From assembly GCA_903895845.1 (NCBI GenBank), contig CAITVK010000113.1, forward strand, positions 1-61,934: 61,934 nucleotides of DNA, given 5' to 3'. This DNA comes from an uncultured Chitinophagaceae bacterium (GTDB lineage Bacteria > Bacteroidota > Bacteroidia > Chitinophagales > Chitinophagaceae). Within the stretch, counting starts at the first letter, position 1; every line of letters begins with the position of its first letter. Shown here piece by piece: positions 52,328-60,088 of this stretch. The position numbers were made by a program, and so were the translations under genes. The notes beneath the pieces were generated by a model. It worked only from the letters and a program-made list of their open reading frames with translations. It ran no database searches and was not told where the DNA came from.

Positions 52328-53659
52328 CTATTCAGACGATGAGGGTTCTAGGTTTTTCTTTACCTCTTCTATCTTCTGTGCCAACTCTTCTACGCTTTTA
52401 TCAATATTCGCCAGCTTTTCGGTTATATCAATCACATCCTTTTCTACATCAGTTATTTTCACTTTTACATCTTCAATATCGGTGCTTACTTCAATAATCT
52501 TCGTTTCCTTGAAAGCAATCTTTTCGGTCATTCTTTCCTTAAACGTATCTGTCCAGGCCGTATTTATCTTCTCTTGCATATCAGCTAGGTCTTCTCGTAT
52601 CTTTTGTAGAAACCCTATCTGATTTTGTAATCTGCCTTGTTGTCTTGTCAGGAAATCTTTTTTACTGACTAGGATCCGCTCTAAGTTGACTTTGTCGGAA
52701 TTGCGCTTCTCTAATTTCTCCTCTAGTACTTTCAAGAAGTCACCTTGTTTCTTCAACCAGTCAGCACGCTTTACTTCACCCAACTTCTTTCGTTCCTCCC
52801 ATTCAGCCTGTTTCTTTTGTTGTTCTTCCCTGTGAATATCCCATGCCTTGTTCAGTTCAGTGCTTATTTCTTCCAGCTTAGCATAAATCCGTTGCTTGTC
52901 GTCACGGGTTATGTCTTCGCGATTCTCGTTTAATAGTTTTCTCACCTCTCGCAGCCCTTCCGACTTCATTTTTAATGGCGTCCTTGGCTCTGCTTCTTTG
53001 TTAACGAGAATCCATGCTACCGATTCCTCCGTAAAACCAATACTGATTAAGTGTGCCGTTAGTTGTTGTAGTAATTGGAAAAGTATTGTAGTGCTGGAAT
53101 CTGGATGACAAGCATCAATGGTTTCAAGAATGATGGACGATAGCTGATGCGAACGCTCTGTTTGAGCAACTTTCTTTTCTCTCAGAACCGAGTAAAAACT
53201 ATCTTCTTCCTTCCTTAGTTTTTCTCTAAGTCCATTAAAGTTGTCCCACACTTTGGTTCGTCTTTCTTTTGATGGCCATCGGGATTGTTTAAAATAGTCA
53301 AATGCCTTTTCAATCAATCCTTTCAGTTCCGTTATAGCTTCTTTCTCAGGATTATTTATATAGAAACCTTCACCAATTATCTCCTTAATCCTATTCACTA
53401 GTTGCTCTGCTTCTTCGGCAAACTTTTCATTATCAAGGGTCACAGCATCCTGTTTGTCTTTAAGGGATTGGGCCAACGACTCAAATCTATCCCAAGCAGT
53501 TTTCTTTTCATCGGCATCGGCAAACATAGTTCCTCTGAAGTGCTCACTGATTTCACTTTTCATTTGCCAAAGGATCTTGCTATTAAAGCTTTCGTCGCCA
53601 AACCCTTTGATTAATTCATCAAACTTGTCAATTTTTTGTTGAAGTTCAAGTGTCGTCAT
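52328..53659 (-). CDS. Coiled-coil protein, DUF349-like helical repeats
   Basis: A 443-residue, highly charged, almost entirely helical cytoplasmic protein. Repeated segments around KTAWDRFESLAQSLKDKQD, RRTKVWDNFNGLREKLRKEE and ISTELNKAWDIHREEQQKKQ resemble the W...F...L pattern of DUF349 repeats. The last 150 residues (LQNQIGFLQKIREDLADMQE, then KITDVEKDVIDITEKLANID) have clear heptad periodicity and should form a long coiled coil. There is no membrane segment or signal. Role unknown. Structural or scaffold functions are possible. The PAP2 gene follows. A 21-bp array lies in the divergent gap upstream. Confidence 0.7.
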   Translation of the reverse strand: MTTLELQQKIDKFDELIKGFGDESFNSKILWQMKSEISEHFRGTMFADADEKKTAWDRFESLAQSLKDKQDAVTLDNEKFAEEAEQLVNRIKEIIGEGFYINNPEKEAITELKGLIEKAFDYFKQSRWPSKERRTKVWDNFNGLREKLRKEEDSFYSVLREKKVAQTERSHQLSSIILETIDACHPDSSTTILFQLLQQLTAHLISIGFTEESVAWILVNKEAEPRTPLKMKSEGLREVRKLLNENREDITRDDKQRIYAKLEEISTELNKAWDIHREEQQKKQAEWEERKKLGEVKRADWLKKQGDFLKVLEEKLEKRNSDKVNLERILVSKKDFLTRQQGRLQNQIGFLQKIREDLADMQEKINTAWTDTFKERMTEKIAFKETKIIEVSTDIEDVKVKITDVEKDVIDITEKLANIDKSVEELAQKIEEVKKNLEPSSSE

Positions 53660-53871
53660 TTCTTCTAATAGTCTTAAAGTAATAAAATTCCTTTCACATG
53701 TCTACCAAAATATCCGCCCTTAGCATCACCTCTTCTGTTCACTTTTCAAATTGTTCTAACGCTTCTTAACCTAACAAATATATTAATTCATATTATTTCG
53801 AAGAAAATTTTATAATTCAATCTTTCTTATGTCATGTTCCCAACTTAAACTTGACTTTCTCCAATAATATT

Positions 53872-54039
53872 TTCGTTGTATCAGATGTAATCTTCGTTGT
53901 ATCAGATATAATCTTCGTTGTATCAGATAAGATCTTGCTTGTATCGGATATTATCTTCGTTGTATCAGATAAGATCTTGCTTGTATCGGATATAATCTTG
54001 TTTGTATCGGATATAATCTTGATTGTATCGAACATGATT
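53872..54039. repeat. Tandem array of eight 21-bp units
   Basis: Eight 21-bp units without length variation each carry TTGTATCAGATATAATC or a close variant (TTGTATCGGATATAATC, TTGTATCAGATAAGATC). Two variants alternate from 53914 onward. The array lies in the divergent gap between the coiled-coil gene and the galactanase gene and ends 57 bases before the latter's ATG, so it overlaps the expected promoter region. Peptide frames across it (heptads such as SDTTKII) are artefacts of the period. Nothing else stands out in 53660-53870. Confidence 0.92.
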
Positions 54040-54096
54040 CTGCCCCAAATCCATATAACTTTGCCTCGCTTCAAATGAAGCAAGAAAGATTTTGCC

Positions 54097-55278
54097 ATGA
54101 AAAAAAGCTTCGGTTTACTTCGTTGTATTGCCTTTATGCTGTTGGTTGCTTCTTGCAAAAAGAACGTATCTGCAACACCTTCCAACATCGATACACTGCC
54201 CGCCACTACTTCAAAAGTATTTTATGATTGGGGCAAATTTGTAATGGGAGCCGACCTCTCTTTCTCCAATCAGGTGCAGGATTATGGGGGCATTTATAAA
54301 GATTCGGGTGTATCGAAAGACCCATTTGTGATTTTTAGGAATCATGGAACGAATACAGTACGGGTAAGACTCTGGAACAATCCTCAATGGATGGCATCCT
54401 ACAACAACGGACGGGTTTATAGTGACTTGAACGATGTAACAAAGACAATACAAAGAGCGAAAGTAGCAGGAATGGCTGTTTGCCTGGATTTGCATTATTC
54501 TGATACCTGGGCCGACCCCAACAATCAAAACATACCCGCCGCTTGGGTGGGATTATCCCTCGCCACCTTGCAGGATTCTGTGTATCAATACACTTTGTAT
54601 GTGTTGAATAATCTTAAAGCTAAAAACCTTACCCCAGAGATGATTCAGATTGGAAATGAAACCAATCAAGGGATGCTTTGGCCAATTGGAAAAGTAGTGA
54701 ACAACGATTTTACCGCCTTCAGTAAGTTGTTGCAAAGTGCCATCAAAGCCGTACGGGATTTCTCTTCAACTTCCTCTATTAAGCCATTGATAATTCTTCA
54801 TGTGGCACAGATTCAAAATGCAGATTGGTATGCTAATGGAGTCATCCAGGCAGGTGTTACTGACTTTGACATACTGGGTATCTCGCATTATGCAGATTAT
54901 ACCACCCTCACTTCTATGAGTCAGGTGAGTAGCTATATCAGTTCATTGAAAACGAAATATAATAAGAAGGTTATGCTGGCGGAAGCTTCCTATCCGTGGA
55001 CGTTGCAAAATGCCGATAGCTATGCCAATATAGGTAATGCTGCATTTGCAGGTTATACCATATCACCACTTGGGCAGTACCAGTACATGAAGGATCTTGC
55101 CCAGCAAGTGATCTTAGGTGGTGGTTCTGGAATAATGTATTGGGCACCAGACTGGATTAGTACTTCGATGAAGGATAAATGGGGGACGGGCTCTAGCTGG
55201 GACAACAATACCTTCTTTGATTTCGGCGGAAACACACTACAGGGAATTGATTACATGACCTTTAAATACACTTTTTAA
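54097..55278 (+). CDS. Arabinogalactan endo-beta-1,4-galactanase, GH53, lipoprotein
   Basis: A 393-residue secreted glycosidase that cuts beta-1,4-galactan of pectin side chains. A lipoprotein signal ends LLVASC (about residue 25), so the enzyme is likely attached to the outer membrane. The (beta/alpha)8 domain starts FVMGADLSFSNQVQDYGGIY and shows TVRVRLWNNP and DLHYSDTWADP. The acid/base Glu lies in QIGNETNQGMLWP and the nucleophile Glu in VMLAEASYPWT, both conserved in family 53. No other pectin or galactan genes and no SusC/SusD pair are adjacent. A 21-bp array lies just upstream. Confidence 0.92.
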   Translation: MKKSFGLLRCIAFMLLVASCKKNVSATPSNIDTLPATTSKVFYDWGKFVMGADLSFSNQVQDYGGIYKDSGVSKDPFVIFRNHGTNTVRVRLWNNPQWMASYNNGRVYSDLNDVTKTIQRAKVAGMAVCLDLHYSDTWADPNNQNIPAAWVGLSLATLQDSVYQYTLYVLNNLKAKNLTPEMIQIGNETNQGMLWPIGKVVNNDFTAFSKLLQSAIKAVRDFSSTSSIKPLIILHVAQIQNADWYANGVIQAGVTDFDILGISHYADYTTLTSMSQVSSYISSLKTKYNKKVMLAEASYPWTLQNADSYANIGNAAFAGYTISPLGQYQYMKDLAQQVILGGGSGIMYWAPDWISTSMKDKWGTGSSWDNNTFFDFGGNTLQGIDYMTFKYTF

Positions 55279-55480
55279 TCTTCATCAATTACTTAGTAAA
55301 CTAATCCTTCCGAAAAATACTATTACATCCTTCTATTTTATAGCACTTTTATTTCGATTTGAATAAAAATGTATCTCATTATAAAATAAAGTTTGTAGAT
55401 AAAAGACCATTCTATTATTTTCGCATTCCCCACATAGTCAATAGGGTATTAATATTTTCATTTAATCAACATAACAATAG

Positions 55481-57586
55481 ATGCAAAGTTTCCGCACCGA
55501 GTTAGAGAATCCTTTAGTAGAAAAGGATATCATTGAATTAGAACAGAAGATCAGGGCTTTCCGTGAGGGCAAGATTCCTGATGAAAAGTTCCGTAGCCTT
55601 CGTTTGGCACGTGGCGTTTATGGTCAGCGTCAACAAGGGGTACAAATGGTTCGTATTAAGTTGCCTTATGGCAAAATGACTTTTGCTCAATGGAAGCGTA
55701 TCTCTGATGTATCCGATGAATTTTCTATAGGTAATCTACACCTTACCACACGTCAGGATGTTCAGATTCACTATGTGAGTCTAGAACGTACCCCCGAATT
55801 GTGGAGTTTGCTGGAAGAAGAAAGCATCACCATGCGGGAAGCTTGTGGTAATACGGTGCGTAATGTTACTGGTTCTGATATTGCAGGTGTTGATCCCGAA
55901 GAACCTTTTGATATTACCCCTTACGCTCATGCTATCTTCGAATATTTCTTGCGCAAACCTTTCGGGCAAGAACTAGGACGTAAATTTAAGATAGCTGTTT
56001 CTAGCAGCGAAAAGGATACTGCACTTGTTTTCATGCACGACTTAGGTGCTATCCCTCGCGTTAAAGTTGTAGATGGCAAGGAAGTTCGTGGCTTTAAGGT
56101 AGTAGTTGGTGGCGGATTAGGTGCACAACCTTTCCTTGCACATACTACCCACGAGTTTTTGGAAGAAGACTTATTAATCCCTTACATAGAGGCGGTTATT
56201 CGTGTGTTTGACAGAAATGGAGAGCGTAATAGTCGTCATAAAGCGCGTATCAAATTCTTGATTAATCAAATAGGTATCGATGCCTTCAATGAGTTGGTGG
56301 CCGCTGAACAAAAGGCTGTTTCTGTAAAGACTTATAAAATTGACAGAAGCGCTCATGCAGCAACTGCCTTGCCTTCTGGTGTACTTCCTGCTGGCGATAT
56401 CAAGATAAAGAATCCTCTGAACTTTGAACTTTGGAAGAAAACAAATGTGAAAGAACAAAAGCAAAAGGGTTATTATCTGGCATTTGTTCGTGTACCAAAC
56501 GGAAACATCAGTACTGAGATTAGTCGCAGATTGATTGAAAAATTACAGGGAGTTATTGCAGATGATGTACGTGTTACCATCACGCAAAACTTACAGTTCC
56601 GTTATATCAAGCCAGAGCATCTGGGATATGTTTACAGTGTTTTAGAAGCAGAGAATCTAGCCGCTCCTGGTTATGGTAGTGCTGCTGACATTGTTTCTTG
56701 CCCTGGTACCGACACTTGTAACCTTGGAATCTCTAACAGTACAAGCTTGGCTGTGGTATTGTCTTCTTTGATTGAAGATGAGTATCCCGAGTTATTGCTG
56801 AATGAAGATATTGCCATCCGCATCAGTGGATGTATGAATTCTTGTGGTCAGCATGGCATTGGTACTATTGGTTTTCATGGTAGCTCTTTGAAAGTAAAGG
56901 ATAAAGTTGTTCCAGCTGTTCAGGTGTTGATAGGTGGCGGAAACCTTGGCGGTGGTGAAGGTCGTATTGCAGATAAGGTATTGAAAGTACCTAGTAAGCG
57001 TGCGCCAGAAGTAGTTCGTTATGTAATTAACGACTTTAACGCCAACAAACAAGGTGATGAAACTTTGTTACAATATACCTTCCGAGTAGGAGACAGGTAC
57101 TACTACGAATTATTAAAACCATTGACAAATACGGCTACATTGGAAGCTGAAGAATATATTGACTGGGGTCATGTAGAAACTTTTGCTACTGCCATTGGTG
57201 TTGGTGAGTGTGCTGGTGTGATGATTGATTTGGTTTCTACTTTGATTTTTGAGGCAGAAGAAAAGATTGATTTGGCTATTTCAAGCATAGAAAACGGTGC
57301 TTATGCAGATAGTATTTACTATACTTATGCAGGCTTCATCAATACGGCAAAGGCTTTGTTGCTAAACCATCAGGTGCAGTGCAATACCCAAACAGGAATC
57401 TTGAAAGACTTTGATGCACATTTTACCGAAAAGGGTTTGTATAGTGGAACCGATAGCTTTAAAGAACTTGTTTTGCAGATAAACAAGAACGAGCCTGGTG
57501 CCGAATTTGCATCCTCTTATTTGCAACAAGCAAAAGATTTTGTGACGTATGCAAAAGCATATAAAGAAGAAGCTGTGACAGCGTAA
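55481..57586 (+). CDS. Sulfite/nitrite reductase with C-terminal HEPN-like extension
   Basis: A 701-residue assimilatory siroheme enzyme, probably reducing sulfite to sulfide. The two ferredoxin-like halves are seen at RLARGVYGQRQQGVQMVRIK with HLTTRQDVQIHYV, and at GYYLAFVRVPNGNIS with VTITQNLQFRY. The 4Fe-4S/siroheme cysteines lie in CPGTDTCNLGIS and ISGCMNSCGQHGIG. Residues from about 570 on (DWGHVETFATAIGVGECAGV, then IENGAYADSIYYTYAGFINT) form an extra helical HEPN-like domain that plain sulfite reductases lack. Bacteroidota homologues are often annotated this way. No cysteine-pathway genes are adjacent. It ends at a strong terminator. Confidence 0.88.
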   Translation: MQSFRTELENPLVEKDIIELEQKIRAFREGKIPDEKFRSLRLARGVYGQRQQGVQMVRIKLPYGKMTFAQWKRISDVSDEFSIGNLHLTTRQDVQIHYVSLERTPELWSLLEEESITMREACGNTVRNVTGSDIAGVDPEEPFDITPYAHAIFEYFLRKPFGQELGRKFKIAVSSSEKDTALVFMHDLGAIPRVKVVDGKEVRGFKVVVGGGLGAQPFLAHTTHEFLEEDLLIPYIEAVIRVFDRNGERNSRHKARIKFLINQIGIDAFNELVAAEQKAVSVKTYKIDRSAHAATALPSGVLPAGDIKIKNPLNFELWKKTNVKEQKQKGYYLAFVRVPNGNISTEISRRLIEKLQGVIADDVRVTITQNLQFRYIKPEHLGYVYSVLEAENLAAPGYGSAADIVSCPGTDTCNLGISNSTSLAVVLSSLIEDEYPELLLNEDIAIRISGCMNSCGQHGIGTIGFHGSSLKVKDKVVPAVQVLIGGGNLGGGEGRIADKVLKVPSKRAPEVVRYVINDFNANKQGDETLLQYTFRVGDRYYYELLKPLTNTATLEAEEYIDWGHVETFATAIGVGECAGVMIDLVSTLIFEAEEKIDLAISSIENGAYADSIYYTYAGFINTAKALLLNHQVQCNTQTGILKDFDAHFTEKGLYSGTDSFKELVLQINKNEPGAEFASSYLQQAKDFVTYAKAYKEEAVTA

Positions 57587-57605
57587 ATTTTTGTGAGTGA
57601 TATTC

Positions 57606-57640
57606 AAAGGCTGCTTCCTGTTGGGAGGCAGCCTTTTTTA
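57606..57640 (+). terminator. Intrinsic terminator after the sulfite reductase gene
   Basis: AAAGGCTGC and GCAGCCTTTTTT, with TTCC/GGAG extending the stem, begin about 20 bases after the stop codon. Confidence 0.88.
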
Positions 57641-57857
57641 TTTGTTATTCTTTCTTTATCTCTTTTTTACTGATTTATTTCAGGAAAAGTAACCAATAAA
57701 CTATAAGTTATTGAGAATATTCACAAGGTTATTGGGGTTGGTGAAAAGTATGCTGAGTTTTATTTGAACGTAACTCCCTATTTTTACTTTGTTGTGAAGG
57801 GGCATCGTCTATTGCTTCACAGTGAAAATAATTAGTAAATTAATATCGGCTCAGGGG

Positions 57858-58319
57858 ATGAGATACGTTTTTTCTTTCTTATTGCTTTTCTGCATCATTC
57901 AAAAAGGGATGTCGCAATTGAGTTCAAATCCAACCGATTTGCAACTCATTGAAAGTACTTCTTTTTCGGGCACCGATACTGCAAAGTATTATAAAGGCGA
58001 GTTGAATAGCCAAAAAATGATGCATTCACCAAATGGGAGAACGATTTCAAAAATAAATCCATTACTTTTTGTTGCAAGGACTGGGATGTGGGTGTATCAG
58101 AATACACTTTCACCGCAATTGTCGAGAGAGTGTCCTTATGAAATTACCTGCTCCAACTTTAGTAAACAAGCTATTGAACGGTTTGGATTATTGAAAGGGG
58201 TGCTTATTTCGGCCGATAGATTGATGCGTTGTAACCCGTTTAGTTTATCGAGGGTGGATGACAGTAAAATAAACATTAATACCCAAAAAATCATTGATTA
58301 TCCATGGTGGTACAAATAA
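57858..58319 (+). CDS. Exported YidD-like protein
   Basis: A 153-residue protein whose second half matches the YidD family (membrane protein insertion efficiency factor): MWVYQNTLSPQLSRECPYEI, TCSNFSKQAIERFGLLKG, and ADRLMRCNPFS. The three Cys in CPY, TCS and RCNP are kept. YidD proper is about 85 residues and cytoplasmic. This one adds an N-terminal signal peptide (YVFSFLLLFCIIQKGMSQ) and a 50-residue linker, so it should be exported. The ATG at 57858 is preferred to a GTG twelve codons earlier. The next gene overlaps its end by 16 bases, indicating an operon. Confidence 0.82.
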   Translation: MRYVFSFLLLFCIIQKGMSQLSSNPTDLQLIESTSFSGTDTAKYYKGELNSQKMMHSPNGRTISKINPLLFVARTGMWVYQNTLSPQLSRECPYEITCSNFSKQAIERFGLLKGVLISADRLMRCNPFSLSRVDDSKININTQKIIDYPWWYK

Positions 58320-59218
58320 AAATCATCAGATCAGCCTTGCCCTTCACTGCCCGTTGTTTAATTTTAATACTCTTTGCTATTGATATTCATGTTGACATTA
58401 TTGCTCAGAAGACTTCGTTTTTGAGTGATGTAAAATATGTTGACTATCTGAAGGAGCGGAAAATGTATGCCGAGGCGCAATATGTGCTTACTCAAATGGA
58501 TACTGCGATGTTGACTGTACAACAGAAAGACTCGATAATTTTTTTGCTTGGGGGTGTTTATTTGTTGTCCAGCAAGGCAGATAGCTCAATTAAATTGTTC
58601 AATAAAGTATCGGAAGTAAGTATTTGTTATGGTAAGGCCTTGGTAGCGAATGCTTATAATTATTGGCATAACAAACAGTATAATTTATCCGAAGGCTTGT
58701 TGAGGAAGACGTTGAATAATGCGAATGATAGTAGTTTACAATATTTGACCTTACTGATGTTGTCTGCAAATGAATTGCTGAAATACAATCCCGCTGGATA
58801 CAATACTTATTCGGGGTTAATTGAAACGAGTGATGAAATGATTCTGAGTAAAAAAAATGCGCTAAGGAAAGTCTATCAAACGGAAATCTCTTTTCATAAG
58901 AAATCGCCGGTGGTTGCAGGTCTGCTCAGTGCAATAGTGCCTGGACTTGGAAAGTGGTATGTGGGCAAGCCCAATGAGGCTTTGGGGGCTTTTATTCCGG
59001 TTGCATCGCTAGGGCTTTTAACGTATGAAGCATATAGAAAGGGAGGTACAGGAAGTTTAGGTTTTGTGAGTTTTGCTTCTATGTTTTCGATTTTCTACTT
59101 TGGAAACATCTGGGGTAGTATCGTATCTGTTAAGTTGCGAAATGAATCTTACACTATTAATAATGAAAAGAATATTGTCGTCAGTATGCTTGTGCCTATT
59201 GATCGTCTGCTTCGCTAA
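58304..59218 (+). CDS. TPR-like membrane protein with PGLG-motif hairpin (first of pair)
   Basis: A 304-residue protein: an N-terminal signal or anchor (ARCLILILFAIDIHVDII), then a helical repeat domain to about residue 200 (YVDYLKERKMYAEAQYVLTQ, KQYNLSEGLLRKTLNNANDS) that looks TPR-like. It ends with a membrane region starting KSPVVAGLLSAIVPGLGKWY, then VGKPNEALGAF. The PGLGxxYxGKP turn between two hydrophobic stretches resembles TM2/DUF5683-type hairpins. The next gene encodes the same arrangement. It overlaps both the YidD-like gene and the next gene, so translation is probably coupled. Function unknown. Confidence 0.68.
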   Translation: MVVQIKIIRSALPFTARCLILILFAIDIHVDIIAQKTSFLSDVKYVDYLKERKMYAEAQYVLTQMDTAMLTVQQKDSIIFLLGGVYLLSSKADSSIKLFNKVSEVSICYGKALVANAYNYWHNKQYNLSEGLLRKTLNNANDSSLQYLTLLMLSANELLKYNPAGYNTYSGLIETSDEMILSKKNALRKVYQTEISFHKKSPVVAGLLSAIVPGLGKWYVGKPNEALGAFIPVASLGLLTYEAYRKGGTGSLGFVSFASMFSIFYFGNIWGSIVSVKLRNESYTINNEKNIVVSMLVPIDRLLR

Positions 59219-60020
59219 GGGGCAGAAGATGGAGTTGAAGGTGGCAGATAGTTTATTTGGAAGCGGAAAACTTTTTGAGGCTTCGGTATGGTATGAGCGT
59301 TGTCTGTTTGGAGCACCAGACCCGCATCTTGGTATGCAAGCAGTGAAAGGAAAGATTAATTGTTTGAAAGTACAGAGGAGGTTTGATGAAGAATTGGACT
59401 TTATAACTAGAAGCAGGGCGCTTGACATACCAGACAGCTTTAGGCAATGCCTTGCTTACGATGAGATGCTAGCAAGTTATCTGAGTGGTAAGTTTGTGAG
59501 CTCGATAGAAGATGCCAAGAATCTAGATACATTAGTTTTTTCATTTCAGGAGATAAAAAATTCAAGAATTATACGGATTCTTTCTTACAACGAATTGTGC
59601 AGATGGGATGAAGCTGAAAGTGCATATAAAGAATATCTGGACAAGTATGTGGGAGATGCCGCTACTGCAACAGATAGAGGACTGTATTTGGCGAAACCTA
59701 AACTAAAGAGTGAAGATAAGGCAAGATTACTAGCCAACTTACTCCCTGGATTGGGTCAAGTATATGCGGGAAAACCATTGGAGGGGGTTGTTAATCTGGT
59801 ATTACAAGTGGGTACACTATGGTTTTCTGTAAATGCATGGCAAGAGGGGTATCATTTAACTTCTTTGTTGGTTGGTGGCAGTTCATTTGCGGCCTTTAGG
59901 AGCGGTGGAAAGAGACGCGCTGTAAATTTAATTAAGCAACAGAACGAAATAATCATTGATAAATACAACGATTATCTGAGAAGACAACTACTGGTTTCTT
60001 GTGTTTCAAAAACGTTGTAG
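59163..60020 (+). CDS. TPR-like membrane protein with PGLG-motif hairpin (second of pair)
   Basis: A 285-residue paralogue-like protein with signal peptide MKRILSSVCLCLLIVCFAKG. A helical repeat domain follows (VADSLFGSGKLFEASVWYER, then LGMQAVKGKINCLKVQRRFD), and the C-terminal hairpin is LLANLLPGLGQVYAGKPLEG. The start is set at the ATG at 59163, inside the end of the previous gene (56-base overlap, different frame), because the signal peptide begins there. Together with the two upstream genes it forms a tightly packed operon. The protease gene follows after 68 bases. The role is unknown. Association with envelope assembly is inferred from the YidD partner only. Confidence 0.68.
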   Translation: MKRILSSVCLCLLIVCFAKGQKMELKVADSLFGSGKLFEASVWYERCLFGAPDPHLGMQAVKGKINCLKVQRRFDEELDFITRSRALDIPDSFRQCLAYDEMLASYLSGKFVSSIEDAKNLDTLVFSFQEIKNSRIIRILSYNELCRWDEAESAYKEYLDKYVGDAATATDRGLYLAKPKLKSEDKARLLANLLPGLGQVYAGKPLEGVVNLVLQVGTLWFSVNAWQEGYHLTSLLVGGSSFAAFRSGGKRRAVNLIKQQNEIIIDKYNDYLRRQLLVSCVSKTL

Positions 60021-60088
60021 CTAAATTTATTTTTTTTAACAAATTGCAGGTAATACATTTGTTTCTTACCCCAAATAAAAAACTAATT

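Noticed and set aside
163-54039. CRISPR arrays
   Set aside because: The arrays are contiguous tandem units without unique spacers, and no cas genes are in the window.
53832-54206. Heptad frame SDTTKII on the minus strand, coiled-coil-like
   Set aside because: It is the translated 21-bp array, overlaps the galactanase start, and has a competing open frame on the other strand.
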